Positions 16,937 through 25,737 are shown, numbered from the stretch's first letter. The stretch is 64,000 nucleotides of DNA from Candidatus Aminicenantota bacterium (GCA_027061995.1 JAMOUT010000087.1:1-64000), one strand, 5' to 3'. The notes: generated by a model not told the origin, from the sequence alone. Made by a program: numbers and translations.

Positions 16937-18112
16937 ATGAAAAAAAGAGTAATTGTTTTAATTCTGATTGTTTTTTTTACGGGAATTTTCTCCCTCTATT
17001 GTTCAAAACCACCCGAGAATGTTTTAACAAAAAAATTTGAGAATCTATCAAAGGAGATGACTCAAAAACTAAAAACAATAAAAACAAGAGAACAATATAA
17101 TAATCTGTTAAAAGACAGGGAAAACAGTTTATTACAACTTTCCAAAGAGTTTGAGAACAAAAAATTATCAAACAATGATAAATTAACGCTCGGAAAAATA
17201 TTTGTTGAGATAAAAAAATATGATGCTGCCGCAAAAATCTTTGAAACTCTCATGAAAGAACCTACTCTAAAGAAGAAAGCGATAGTGGGGATAATTGAAG
17301 TTTATCTCAACAAAAGGGATATAAAAAACACAAGCAAATATCTTGATATTGCAAAAAAAGAATTTAAAGATAATCTTAAAGAGTTCGCCCCGTATTTTTT
17401 AATCGGCGGGTTAAACCAAATGAGTAAAGAAAAAAGTATTGAGTATCTTGAAATTGCGTTCAAATACAGATTGGCACCCCCTTTTTCAAGATATGTGGGA
17501 TATGGTATTGATGCTTATGCAAAAGCAAAAGGATTAAAGAAAGAGGAAAAATTGCAGTTGATTGAAAAGATGAAAACCCTTTATGCGGGAGATCCTACCA
17601 TTATAAAAAATTTGGAAAAAAAAGAAGCTATCTTAAAGTTAATAGGAAGCCCTGCTGCTGAAATTAATGTTGAAGCTGATTGGATAAATAGCGCCGTCCC
17701 TCTCACACTCGCAAAATTAAAAGGTAAATATGTGGTTTTGGAATTTTTCGCCCCGTGGTGTCCCCACTGCAGACACAGTCTGCCTCATATGATAGAACTT
17801 TATAAAAAACTTAAATCAAAAGGGTTAATGGTAATAGGGATAACATCTTACTATGGCTCATATTCTGACGGAGAAAAAAATGTCGGTAGAGTCCCAAAAG
17901 AGAAAGAATTAGAACTTATAAAAGAATTTGTAAAAAAGAACAATGTGAATTTTCCTGTAATGGTTACAAAAAGCAGAACGCTCGGAGATAAATACGGAGT
18001 GGAAGGAATCCCCTGTTTTATTCTCATATCCAAAGACGGAAAAGTTTTAAAAAGATATGAAGGAGCGATTCCTACGCTATACGGAGAGATTGAACGGATA
18101 GTAACAAATTAA
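16937..18112 (+). CDS. TlpA-like thioredoxin lipoprotein with TPR region
   Basis: A 391-residue exported lipoprotein with signal peptide and lipobox 'FSLYCS' (Cys23). Residues ~35-235 form helical TPR-like repeats ('LGKIFVEIKKYDAAAKIFE'). Residues ~245-391 are a TlpA/ResA-type thioredoxin domain with the redox motif 'APWCPHC' and cis-proline segment 'GVEGIPCFILI'. It probably reduces disulfides in periplasmic or outer-membrane partners, with the TPR part choosing the partner. A strong AAGGAG site precedes the ATG; tsaD follows after 3 bases. Confidence 0.85.
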   Translation: MKKRVIVLILIVFFTGIFSLYCSKPPENVLTKKFENLSKEMTQKLKTIKTREQYNNLLKDRENSLLQLSKEFENKKLSNNDKLTLGKIFVEIKKYDAAAKIFETLMKEPTLKKKAIVGIIEVYLNKRDIKNTSKYLDIAKKEFKDNLKEFAPYFLIGGLNQMSKEKSIEYLEIAFKYRLAPPFSRYVGYGIDAYAKAKGLKKEEKLQLIEKMKTLYAGDPTIIKNLEKKEAILKLIGSPAAEINVEADWINSAVPLTLAKLKGKYVVLEFFAPWCPHCRHSLPHMIELYKKLKSKGLMVIGITSYYGSYSDGEKNVGRVPKEKELELIKEFVKKNNVNFPVMVTKSRTLGDKYGVEGIPCFILISKDGKVLKRYEGAIPTLYGEIERIVTN

Positions 18113-18115
18113 TTT

Positions 18116-19141
18116 ATGTTAATATTGGGAATTGAAACCTCTTGTGATGAAACTTCCTCTTCCGTAGTTGAAGACGGGAAAACAATTTTATCAAACATAA
18201 TATTTTCACAAGAGAAAATTCATCACAAATACGGAGGCGTTGTTCCCGAAATAGCATCAAGAGAGCATGTAAATCGGATAGATAAGATTGTTTATGAAGC
18301 ATTAATCAAAACTGATAAAAAGATTCAAGATATTGATGCAATCGCAGTAACAAACGGACCCGGGCTTATAGGTTCTCTTCTCGTAGGAACCTCATTTGCA
18401 AAAGCTCTCTCCACCGCCTCAAATAAACCCCTTATAGGGGTTAACCATCTCTATGCTCATCTTTATGCCCCCGAACTCGAAGGTGATATAAAATACCCCG
18501 CTCTCGGATTGATTGTTTCAGGAGGTCATACTTCAATATATTATATAAAAGGGTTGTTTGAATATGAAAGAGTTGCGCGAACAAGAGATGATGCCGCAGG
18601 TGAAATTTTTGATAAAATATCAAAATATCTTGATCTCGGTTATCCGGGAGGCCCCATTATAGACAGATTGGCAAAAGAGGGTAATAGTGAGAGATACCGT
18701 TTTTCCATTCCCCGGATGAGCGACGGAAGTATGGATTTTAGTTTTAGCGGAATAAAAAGTGCCGCTCTTAGAATAATAAAACATGAAAAGGATAATCTTA
18801 ATATCAAGGATTTTGCGGCATCTTTTCAGAATATAATAATAGATTATCTTCTATCAAGTCTTAAAAGTTTTCTTACAATCCACAAAGATGTTAAATCAAT
18901 CATACTTGCTGGAGGAGTATCAAGAAACTCCGGTTTAAGAGAAAAAATCAAAACTGTAAAAGAGTTCAAAAATCTTAATATTTATCTTCCTTCCCCTGCA
19001 TTATGCACGGATAATGCGGCAATGATAGCCGGGCTCGGGTATCATTATTATATCAGAAAAGAGTTTTTTGATTTAAAAACTCCCCCTTATTCAAGATTTG
19101 AGCCTAAAGGATTCGGTAGAAGAGCTACTAATTTAATATAA
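18116..19141 (+). CDS. tsaD: tRNA N6-adenosine threonylcarbamoyltransferase TsaD
   Basis: A 341-residue cytoplasmic enzyme that transfers the threonylcarbamoyl group to A37 of ANN-decoding tRNAs, working with TsaB, TsaC and TsaE. Signatures include 'GIETSCDETSSSVV', metal-binding 'NHLYAHLYAPEL' (family HxxxH), 'IVSGGHTSIYYIKG' and late 'ILAGGVSRNSGLR', 'CTDNAAMIAGLG'. Length is standard. The ATG lies 3 bases after the preceding stop with no separate Shine-Dalgarno, so it is probably translated by re-initiation from the thioredoxin-lipoprotein message. Confidence 0.96.
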   Translation: MLILGIETSCDETSSSVVEDGKTILSNIIFSQEKIHHKYGGVVPEIASREHVNRIDKIVYEALIKTDKKIQDIDAIAVTNGPGLIGSLLVGTSFAKALSTASNKPLIGVNHLYAHLYAPELEGDIKYPALGLIVSGGHTSIYYIKGLFEYERVARTRDDAAGEIFDKISKYLDLGYPGGPIIDRLAKEGNSERYRFSIPRMSDGSMDFSFSGIKSAALRIIKHEKDNLNIKDFAASFQNIIIDYLLSSLKSFLTIHKDVKSIILAGGVSRNSGLREKIKTVKEFKNLNIYLPSPALCTDNAAMIAGLGYHYYIRKEFFDLKTPPYSRFEPKGFGRRATNLI

Positions 19142-19147
19142 ATACAC

Positions 19148-19176
19148 TTGACTAAAATAAAAATTTTTTTTATATT
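19148..19176 (+). promoter_or_regulatory. Sigma-70 promoter for tRNA-Leu
   Basis: TTGACT (19148-19153), 17-base spacer, TATATT (19171-19176). Transcription would start near 19183, just before the tRNA 5' end at 19188. Confidence 0.75.
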
Positions 19177-19187
19177 TAGATTTTCAT

Positions 19188-19271
19188 GCCGAAGTGGCGG
19201 AAATGGCAGACGCGTTAGATTCAGGATCTAATAGGTGCAAGCCTGTGGGGGTTCAAATCCCCCCTTCGGCA
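19188..19271 (+). tRNA. tRNA-Leu (anticodon CAG)
   Basis: The acceptor arms GCCGAAG and CTTCGGC pair, followed by discriminator A and no encoded CCA. The anticodon stem TTAGA/TCTAA encloses TTCAGGA, giving anticodon CAG. A long variable arm (AATAGGTGCAAGCCTGT region) and the T arm GGGGG-TTCAAAT-CCCCC fit a class II leucine tRNA. Confidence 0.95.
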
Positions 19272-19284
19272 TTTTTAAATTATT

Positions 19285-19788
19285 ATGGAATTAAAAAAAA
19301 TAATCAAACTTCTTAATCTTAAAAAACATCCGGAAGGGGGATACTATAGTGAGACTTACAGAGCGAAAGGGATTATAAATAAAGAATGCCTCCCCGAAAA
19401 CTATTTAAAAGACAGAGTTTTTTCAACAACAATATATTATCTTCTTGATAAAGATGATTTTTCGGAAATTCACAGATTAAAGAGTGATGAGATTTTTCAT
19501 TTTTATTATGGGGATCCTGTTAAATTTTTGCTTCTGTATCCTAATGGAAACGGGAAAACAATTATTTTGGGAAATGAGCTTGAATCTGGGATATTTCCTC
19601 AATTAATAATTCCCGCCGGCATTTGGCAGGGGATAAAAATCATAAATAAAAAACTCGGATTTTCGTTAATGGGAACAACCGTTTCACCGGGATTTGAATT
19701 TCATGATTATGAAAAAGGGGATAGATTAAAATTATCGGAAAAATATCCCGATTATAAAAATCAAATAGAAAAACTTACAAGAAAATAA
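19285..19788 (+). CDS. DUF985 cupin-fold protein
   Basis: A 167-residue cytoplasmic protein of the DUF985/YML079-like cupin family. Typical segments are 'LNLKKHPEGGYYSETYRA', 'TTIYYLLDKDDFSEIHRLKSDEIFHFYYGDPV' (split here only for reading; cupin core) and 'GTTVSPGFEFHDYE'. The family binds sugar-like ligands in some structures but has no settled function. The ATG lies only 14 bases after the tRNA-Leu 3' end, with no Shine-Dalgarno and no room for a promoter, so its message is probably released by tRNA 3' processing. A strong bidirectional hairpin terminator follows. Confidence 0.82.
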   Translation: MELKKIIKLLNLKKHPEGGYYSETYRAKGIINKECLPENYLKDRVFSTTIYYLLDKDDFSEIHRLKSDEIFHFYYGDPVKFLLLYPNGNGKTIILGNELESGIFPQLIIPAGIWQGIKIINKKLGFSLMGTTVSPGFEFHDYEKGDRLKLSEKYPDYKNQIEKLTRK

Positions 19789-19821
19789 ATAATTTTAAAA
19801 CCCTTACCTTGTAAAATAAAA

Positions 19822-19848
19822 AAAGGGGAGAGCCGCGCTCTCCCCTTT
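19822..19848. terminator. Bidirectional intrinsic terminator
   Basis: AAAGGGGAGAGC (19822-19833) and GCTCTCCCCTTT (19837-19848) are perfect 12-base arms with a 3-base loop, flanked by A-rich and T-rich runs. It serves the cupin gene and the converging outer-membrane protein gene. Confidence 0.9.
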
Positions 19849-19865
19849 ATTTAATAATATTTTTC

Positions 19866-20357
19866 TTATAATCTTAAAGTTACTCCGGCAACTCCGCCTA
19901 CTCCGCCGAGACTTCCGGTGGAAAAATAAAGTTTCAATGATACAGCTGTATTCTTTGAGAAATAGTATCTTGAACCTACGAAAGGAGAAATGGATAATCC
20001 GCTTGAAAAACTGCCGAGATCACCTGTAAAAATCAGATAACCGAGAGATAATCCTGCAAAAACATCCAATTTATCAACATCAATTGATGTAAAATGATAA
20101 AAACCTTCCAAGGCAGGGGCTATAACACTATAATTAAAAGTTCCTTCTCCCCAAGAGATATATAACACTGATCCAGCTACTTCAATATTATCACTTACAC
20201 CATATCCGAAACTAACACCGACAGGGATTGCATAAGTATTAATCCCAATCTGAGGGGTTAAATATTTTCCCCCTTTTTCAAATTCTGCGGCATTTGCAAA
20301 GATAGCAATGCTGAATAAAACTACGGCAAAAATCAAAATGATTTTTTTTGTTCTCAT
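19866..20357 (-). CDS. Small outer-membrane beta-barrel protein
   Basis: A 163-residue exported protein with a clear signal peptide cleaved after 'AIFANA'. The mature part alternates hydrophobic and polar residues in amphipathic strands ('VGVSFGYGVSDNIEVAGSVLYI', strand-turn-strand) and ends in a beta-signal 'GVTLRL'. It resembles 8-stranded barrels such as the OmpX/OmpW-like group, but no specific family is recognised. AAAAGGAGG precedes the ATG. It is monocistronic, between the terminator and the tRNA pair. Confidence 0.72.
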   Translation of the reverse strand: MRTKKIILIFAVVLFSIAIFANAAEFEKGGKYLTPQIGINTYAIPVGVSFGYGVSDNIEVAGSVLYISWGEGTFNYSVIAPALEGFYHFTSIDVDKLDVFAGLSLGYLIFTGDLGSFSSGLSISPFVGSRYYFSKNTAVSLKLYFSTGSLGGVGGVAGVTLRL

Positions 20358-20446
20358 TAAATCCTCCTTTTTTTTGTATTTTATACATAGTTTTTTAAAA
20401 TTTCATACATTCCAAGCATTAATTAAATTGTAAAAGATTAGGTAAG

Positions 20447-20520
20447 CACGCCCGGAGGGACTCGAACCCCCAACATTTGGATTAGAAATCCAATGCTCTA
20501 TCCTGTTGAGCTACGGGCGC
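20447..20520 (-). tRNA. tRNA-Arg (anticodon TCT)
   Basis: On the - strand the acceptor GCGCCCG pairs with CGGGCGT (first pair G-U). The anticodon stem TTGGA/TCCAA encloses TTTCTAA, giving TCT, which reads AGA/AGG. The T arm is GGGGG-TTCGAGT-CCCTC. It is cotranscribed with the tRNA-Pro located just upstream of it. Confidence 0.94.
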
Positions 20521-20533
20521 ACATCATTTTTTT

Positions 20534-20608
20534 TCGGGGCGAGTGGATTTGAACCACCGACCCCCTGCTCCCAAGGCAGGTGCGCTATCCAGGCTGCGCC
20601 ACGCCCCG
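20534..20608 (-). tRNA. tRNA-Pro (anticodon TGG)
   Basis: On the - strand the acceptor CGGGGCG pairs with CGCCCCG, discriminator A. The anticodon stem CCTGC/GCAGG encloses CTTGGGA, giving TGG. The T arm is GGTGG-TTCAAAT-CCACT. The 5' C is typical of proline tRNAs. Confidence 0.95.
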
Positions 20609-20622
20609 CGCAAAAGTTAGTT

Positions 20623-20651
20623 AGTATAGCATATTTTTACCCTTCGTTCAA
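20623..20651 (-). promoter_or_regulatory. Sigma-70 promoter for the tRNA-Pro/tRNA-Arg unit
   Basis: Reading leftward, TTGAAC (20651-20646), a 17-base spacer and TATACT (20628-20623). Initiation near 20616 would be about 8 bases before tRNA-Pro. Confidence 0.75.
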
Positions 20652-20868
20652 TAGTGTTAGTTAACCTTTCTTGAAAATTACACCGATTCATTGTAAACGA
20701 AAAATGTTCGGCACTTACAACCATTATATGCTGAAGTTCTGCGTCTCCACATCACTTCTGACGAATTAAAACAGCTGATCAACTTCACGATTTTGATATT
20801 AATAATTTTCCCAAGATTATTTTTATTTTTTCCATTGAATAAAGAATGGTTGTATAGTAGAATATTAA

Positions 20869-21825
20869 ATGAGTGAAGATAGATATGAACTTTACTATAT
20901 CCCTGTTTCATTATCAAAGTTCAGACCATATTCGTTCGTGGATTTTGACCTGTTCATGAAAGTTAGAAATAAATTGGTATTATATCGTAATAAAAATCTA
21001 ACAATAACCGCAGAGGATATTGAAAAATTAAAGGTAAATAAAGTTGAAACTCTGTATATAAAAAAAACCGATAGGAAAAAATACAGAGAATATGTTGAAA
21101 AAAATCTTGAAACAATAATAAAGGATCCTAATATAGATACTAACATCAAGGCAAACTATCTTTACGAATCTGCGGTTAATGTGGTTGAGGATATTTTTAA
21201 TCATCCGAGAAGCGGTGAAACTATCAAAAGATCGAAAAAGATAGTCAATCATACTGTTGATTTTATTTTGAGCGGACCGGATGCTTTTGTAAACCTTTTA
21301 CAGATTAGAGCCCATGATTATTATACATTTACACATTCGGTGAATGTTTGCACTTTTGCGGTGGCACTTGCAAACAAGCTCGGTAATTTTGATGAAAAAA
21401 CCCTAAGAGAACTTGGAGTGGGAGGGCTGCTTCATGACCTCGGAAAAGCTGTTATTGATCCCAAAATAATCAATAAACCCGCTAAACTCGACCCTGCTGA
21501 ATGGAAAGAGATGAAAAAACATCCAGAATATGGAGTTCAAATAGCAAAGGAGAGTAAACTCGTATCAGAGCAGAGTCTTCTTATTATAGCCCAACATCAT
21601 GAAAAGTTTGACGGAACAGGTTATCCTGAAGGTTTATCAGGAAACGGAATATCACTTTTCGGAAGGATAGGAACAATAGTTGATATATTTGATGCTATAA
21701 CAACAAACAGATCCTATTCAAAAGCAAGACCCCCCATAGAGGCAGCTAAATTTTTATTGGAGCATAAAGAGTGGTTTGATGAAAAACTGTTAAAGGATTT
21801 TATAAAACTTATTACCGTAAAATAA
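20869..21825 (+). CDS. HD-GYP domain cyclic-di-GMP phosphodiesterase
   Basis: A 318-residue cytoplasmic protein. The N-terminal ~110 residues resemble the DUF3391-type regulatory region seen in other HD-GYP proteins. The catalytic region has 'HDYYTFTHSVNVCTFAVAL', 'GGLLHDLGKAVIDPKIINKP', 'HPEYGVQIAKE', 'IAQHHEKFDGTGYPEGLSG' and 'GRIGTIVDIFDAITTNRSY', with the HD pair and the GYP motif intact. It should hydrolyse cyclic-di-GMP. Two MshEN-motif proteins in this window are potential readers of the same messenger. No Shine-Dalgarno is visible before the ATG. Confidence 0.9.
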   Translation: MSEDRYELYYIPVSLSKFRPYSFVDFDLFMKVRNKLVLYRNKNLTITAEDIEKLKVNKVETLYIKKTDRKKYREYVEKNLETIIKDPNIDTNIKANYLYESAVNVVEDIFNHPRSGETIKRSKKIVNHTVDFILSGPDAFVNLLQIRAHDYYTFTHSVNVCTFAVALANKLGNFDEKTLRELGVGGLLHDLGKAVIDPKIINKPAKLDPAEWKEMKKHPEYGVQIAKESKLVSEQSLLIIAQHHEKFDGTGYPEGLSGNGISLFGRIGTIVDIFDAITTNRSYSKARPPIEAAKFLLEHKEWFDEKLLKDFIKLITVK

Positions 21826-21826
21826 T

Positions 21827-23494
21827 TCAGAAAACAACCCCTATCCCGAAATGACCCGAATCCGATTGAGCATAAGTTTTATCCGCCATTACTAAAACTG
21901 AATTAGCTACTGCAATATACCTGACTTTTATAATTTTATACCCGAGGTTTTCAAGTTTTCTTATGACTTCTTCTTTCATTTGTTTACTGACAAGAAGTAT
22001 ATTCGGAAAACACTGATGATGAATCCGCGGAGCTTGAACAGCTTCTTTAAGACTCTTCCCTCTAAGAATTATATTCAAAATAATTTGAATTGTGCTCGTG
22101 ATTATCTTAGGTCCACCAGCGGCTCCCGATATAATAAAAGGTTTACCGTCTTTAAGAACTATAGTCGGACTCATTGAACTTAACATCCTTTTACCGGCTC
22201 TTGCAAGATTAAAATCCGAAGTTATTAGTCCGAATTGATTAGCATTTTTCTCCCCGAACCCGAAATCATCTATCTCATTATTCATTATTATTCCGGACCC
22301 TTTAACAATAACCCCCGAGCCGAAAATTGAGTTAAGGGTATATGTATTTGACACCGCATTGCCGAATCTGTCTATGATACTAAAATGGGTTGTATCTTTT
22401 CCCTCGTATTTAAAAGGGTCGGGAATCTCTTTTTTATCTATTTTATATATTTTGCCGAGTTTTATAAGTTTTGCTTTTTCTCGTGCATAATCTTCGGATA
22501 AAAATGCTTTTATCGGGATTTTATTAAAATCGGAATCCCCCATATAAAAAGATCTGTCATAAAAAGAAAGTTTAAAAATCTCCGCGAGAAGATTATAGTA
22601 TCCGAAATCATCTTCGGGTATTTTAAACTCTTTTAACATATTTAATATCTCAGCTATAACAGGTCCACCGGAAGAGGGAAGTGTCGGCATTATAAATTTA
22701 TAACCTTTAAAATTAACGATGATGGGTTTACGGATAATCGCCTTATATTCGATAAGATCTTTTTTTGTTATCCAGCCTCCGTGCTCTCTGAAATCTTTTT
22801 CAATTTTATCAGCTGTCTCCCCTTTGTAAAATCCGTCGGGTCCTTTCTCGGCAATCAATCTCAAGGTTTGAGCAAGTTCAGGTTGAATCAATCTGTCTCC
22901 CGCAAGATAATATTTACCGAAATTAAGAAAAATTCTTTTTGTATCTGAAAATCTCTCCAAAACCTTATAATGTCTTTTAAAGGATCTTGCAAGATAGGGT
23001 CTTATTATAAACCCCTCCTCAGCAAGTTTTATAGCGGGCTCAATCAGCTTTTTCCACGGTAGCGAACCACCGAGTTTCCATGCTTTGTAAAATCCTTTAA
23101 CTGTTCCGGGAACACCGCTTGCAAGATATCCTATCGTGGATTTTTTCCTATCGAATTTTCCGTTATTAAAAAATGCACTAAGCTTAAAATTCTTAGGGGC
23201 TGTTTCTCTATAATCAATAAAAATCGGTTTTTTATCCTTTAACTTAACAATCATAAAACCGCCGCCACCTATATTTCCCGCTTGTGGAAAAGTAACCGCC
23301 ATTGCAAATCCGATAGCTACCGCAGCATCAATGGCATTTCCTCCGCTTTTTAAAATTTTTTCGCCAACCTTAACGGCAAGGGGTGCATCGGCGGATATAG
23401 CCGCGGTCTCCGAAAAAACAATGGAATTTAGAAAAATCAAAATAATAAAAAATATTATATAATTACCCTTCTTTTTTAAGAAAAAGTTTTTCAA
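21827..23494 (-). CDS. ggt: Gamma-glutamyltransferase
   Basis: A 555-residue exported Ntn-hydrolase that cleaves gamma-glutamyl bonds, for example in glutathione, or transfers the glutamyl group. A signal peptide ('IIFFIILIFLNSIVFS') precedes 'AISADAPLAVKVGEKIL'. The precursor cleaves itself before the threonine of 'DTTHFSIID', which becomes the nucleophile of the small subunit. 'LNSIFGSGV', 'MLSSMSPTIVLKDG' and 'GAAGGPKIITSTIQII' are family marks. I prefer the TTG start at 23494, 5 bases after GGAGG, over an ATG 36 bases upstream, because it yields a normal signal peptide. It overlaps the end of tatD by 32 bases. Confidence 0.92.
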   Translation of the reverse strand: MKNFFLKKKGNYIIFFIILIFLNSIVFSETAAISADAPLAVKVGEKILKSGGNAIDAAVAIGFAMAVTFPQAGNIGGGGFMIVKLKDKKPIFIDYRETAPKNFKLSAFFNNGKFDRKKSTIGYLASGVPGTVKGFYKAWKLGGSLPWKKLIEPAIKLAEEGFIIRPYLARSFKRHYKVLERFSDTKRIFLNFGKYYLAGDRLIQPELAQTLRLIAEKGPDGFYKGETADKIEKDFREHGGWITKKDLIEYKAIIRKPIIVNFKGYKFIMPTLPSSGGPVIAEILNMLKEFKIPEDDFGYYNLLAEIFKLSFYDRSFYMGDSDFNKIPIKAFLSEDYAREKAKLIKLGKIYKIDKKEIPDPFKYEGKDTTHFSIIDRFGNAVSNTYTLNSIFGSGVIVKGSGIIMNNEIDDFGFGEKNANQFGLITSDFNLARAGKRMLSSMSPTIVLKDGKPFIISGAAGGPKIITSTIQIILNIILRGKSLKEAVQAPRIHHQCFPNILLVSKQMKEEVIRKLENLGYKIIKVRYIAVANSVLVMADKTYAQSDSGHFGIGVVF

Positions 23495-24245
23495 AGTTTG
23501 CCTCCACACTTTTTTTAATAATATCCTCATCCAAAGCTTTTAATTCACTCCCTTTTTTATATATATATTTGACAAAAGATGGCTCATTTCGTTTTCCCCT
23601 TAATGGAACAGGAGCAAGATAAGGGGAATCAGTCTCAAACAATAGTCTGTCTAAAGGTGTATTTAAAAAAGATTCTTTTATCTTTTCAGCCTTTTTAAAA
23701 GTAAGTATCCCCGAAAAGGAGATGAAAAAACCATGCTTAATCCCTTCAAGAGCAAATTCCTTATCCCCCGTCCAACTGTGTAAAACTCCTCTGACCGAGC
23801 TGTCAAACAATATTTTGGCGGCATCATCAAAAGCATCTCTTATATGAACTATTACAGGAAGATTATATTCTTCGGCAATTTCCAACTGTCTTTTAAAAAC
23901 CGATTTTTGCGTTTCCCTGTCCGATAAATCATAATAATAATCAAGACCAATCTCTCCGACCGCCACGGTTTTATCCGTTTTTAATAATTCGATTAACTCT
24001 TTTTCCATTTTATCCGAATAGTGTTTTGCAGTATGAGGATGAATGCCAAACCCAAGAAAACAGTTATCATATTTTTTGAAAACAGAGATAACTTGCTCTT
24101 TTTCATTCTCTTTATCCGAAATATCAATAGGGGTTAAAAGATACCATAAACCTTCATCTATCGCTCTTTTAATCACATCTTCCCTATCTTCCGTAAATCT
24201 TTTATCTTCAAGGTGAAAATGGGAATCAAGGTATCTTCCGTTCAT
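23463..24245 (-). CDS. TatD-family metal-dependent hydrolase
   Basis: A 260-residue cytoplasmic TIM-barrel hydrolase. Metal-ligand motifs are 'DSHFHLEDKRF' (HxH), 'AVGEIGLDYYYD' (Glu), 'PVIVHIRDA' and 'GVLHSWTG' (His), and 'LLFETDSPYLAP' (Asp). TatD proteins are 3'-5' exonucleases or related phosphoesterases. Length is typical. The start overlaps the MshEN-zinc gene's stop by one base (TAATG), and its end overlaps ggt, placing the three in one message. Confidence 0.92.
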   Translation of the reverse strand: MNGRYLDSHFHLEDKRFTEDREDVIKRAIDEGLWYLLTPIDISDKENEKEQVISVFKKYDNCFLGFGIHPHTAKHYSDKMEKELIELLKTDKTVAVGEIGLDYYYDLSDRETQKSVFKRQLEIAEEYNLPVIVHIRDAFDDAAKILFDSSVRGVLHSWTGDKEFALEGIKHGFFISFSGILTFKKAEKIKESFLNTPLDRLLFETDSPYLAPVPLRGKRNEPSFVKYIYKKGSELKALDEDIIKKSVEANFEKLFLKKEG

Positions 24246-25069
24246 TAATTATCCGAGTTATTTTTTTTAGTAAAATAAAAATCACAACCAACTTTTCCCC
24301 AATCGAATTTGAGCCATAGTGCATTTTCCAAAAATTCAATATTAAAATTTTTAACACCCTTTTCTTTTGAAAGATAATTAACCAAATTCAGGATTTTATT
24401 CTCTATCTCAACCTTCTTATATTTTTCCGGTAAATTGAATTTTAATATTCTATCAGGGTAAAATTCTTTAAGTATGTTTTCAACCGATTTTTCAGAAGCA
24501 AGATGAAAATTAATTTGATAGTCGGGTAGAATTTCCGATAGAAAATTTAATAAAAGATTTTTATCAGAGGGATCTGTTATCGCAAGATTAATAAATTTGT
24601 CTTCATGATTAACCAACAGAGGAAATGCCCTGAATTCTATAAGAATCTCCTCGGGAATTGTTCCGTCCGGAACATTAAACTCTTTCAGAGTGGAGATATC
24701 TATAAAAGACAAACCGAACTGTTTTGAAAGGGATGATAATAGCTCTATCTCATTAATATACCCTTTTTCAAGAAGTATTTCACCGAGTTTTTTATCCGTT
24801 TTTTTCTGAGTATCAAGAACAACCCTTAACTGTTCGGAACTTATCAACCCTTTTTCCATAAGAATCATCCCAAGCCTTATTCTACTTTTTGAAAGACATT
24901 CGTGAGCATTATGCATCTCTATTATCTTTTTCATAAGAGATTCTTGATAACACTTTTTTGAACAAAACCATTTACCGTTTTTATAAATTCCCGATTTTCT
25001 CGGATTAACACTTGTAATAAACCATGAAGGTTTTTTATTCTGACAAATAGAATTAGCACATTTAATCAT
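24245..25069 (-). CDS. Stand-alone MshEN protein with N-terminal zinc site
   Basis: A 274-residue cytoplasmic protein. The N-terminus carries Cys4, Cys9, Cys36 and Cys40, a likely zinc site. Residues 65-117 hold two consecutive 24-residue MshEN units: Arg65-Leu-Gly to Gln88 and Leu95-Gly to Gln117, with the conserved Gly and Leu positions all present. This bipartite unit binds cyclic-di-GMP in MshE-type ATPases. 'FRAFPLLVNHEDKFINLAI' and 'TDPSD' after it match the rest of the GspE N-terminal domain, but no ATPase domain follows; instead there is ~80 residues of unknown fold. A cyclic-di-GMP-responsive adaptor is inferred. It is followed by tatD with a one-base overlap. Confidence 0.68.
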   Translation of the reverse strand: MIKCANSICQNKKPSWFITSVNPRKSGIYKNGKWFCSKKCYQESLMKKIIEMHNAHECLSKSRIRLGMILMEKGLISSEQLRVVLDTQKKTDKKLGEILLEKGYINEIELLSSLSKQFGLSFIDISTLKEFNVPDGTIPEEILIEFRAFPLLVNHEDKFINLAITDPSDKNLLLNFLSEILPDYQINFHLASEKSVENILKEFYPDRILKFNLPEKYKKVEIENKILNLVNYLSKEKGVKNFNIEFLENALWLKFDWGKVGCDFYFTKKNNSDN

Positions 25070-25113
25070 ATGAAAAAATAAACTATTATGAAGAAAATGT
25101 CAAACAATGAAAA

Positions 25114-25737
25114 TCACTCTGTTCTATTAATTTTCAGCATTAAGATTTTTCTGATTTTTAATCTGTTTACATAAGTTATCAAGACAAAGTATATTAAACC
25201 TAAGGAAAAGTATGAAATCTGCATCCATTGAGGAGCATGTATGCAATCGATAAAAGGTAACCCCTTATAACCTTTTGTTGCAATATCCCTTAATTTCATA
25301 AGATGATATGCAATATACTCTATCATAATAAGAAGAGTCCAATAAATCATTATAAAAAGAATAAATCTCTGATACCATTTTTTCAATTTGAACCATTCCT
25401 GAAAATGTGTATATATTACATACAGACCAAATAATCCCAACCCCCAAGCGAAAAAAGGCATTATATTGATTCCACCTACTTTTATAAAATGAAAACCATA
25501 GCCATACTGTTTTTTTGCTATTATATTCCACACAAAAGAGATAACAAAAGCCATTAACAGATTTTTAATTAAAGGTAATCTTTCGGTTATTCGCAATACT
25601 ATAATCGCAAGTATAAAAAAACAAATAAGGACAAAATCCGCTTTTGTTTTATAAGCCCACAACATTGTTACCAATGCTCCCATATACAAAATATCCAAAA
25701 CCAAAATAAAATTATTCTTTGATAATAAATCAAGCAT
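25114..25737 (-). CDS. Six-helix membrane protein of unknown function
   Basis: A 207-residue polytopic inner-membrane protein with about six hydrophobic helices and a basic C-terminus ('YVNRLKIRKILMLKINR'). Aromatic residues are frequent, and one loop contains 'FIDCIHAPQWMQ'. I recognise no family. It lies between secF and the MshEN-zinc gene, 33 bases after the secF stop, so it may share that message. There is no clear Shine-Dalgarno before the ATG. Confidence 0.55.
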   Translation of the reverse strand: MLDLLSKNNFILVLDILYMGALVTMLWAYKTKADFVLICFFILAIIVLRITERLPLIKNLLMAFVISFVWNIIAKKQYGYGFHFIKVGGINIMPFFAWGLGLFGLYVIYTHFQEWFKLKKWYQRFILFIMIYWTLLIMIEYIAYHLMKLRDIATKGYKGLPFIDCIHAPQWMQISYFSLGLIYFVLITYVNRLKIRKILMLKINRTE

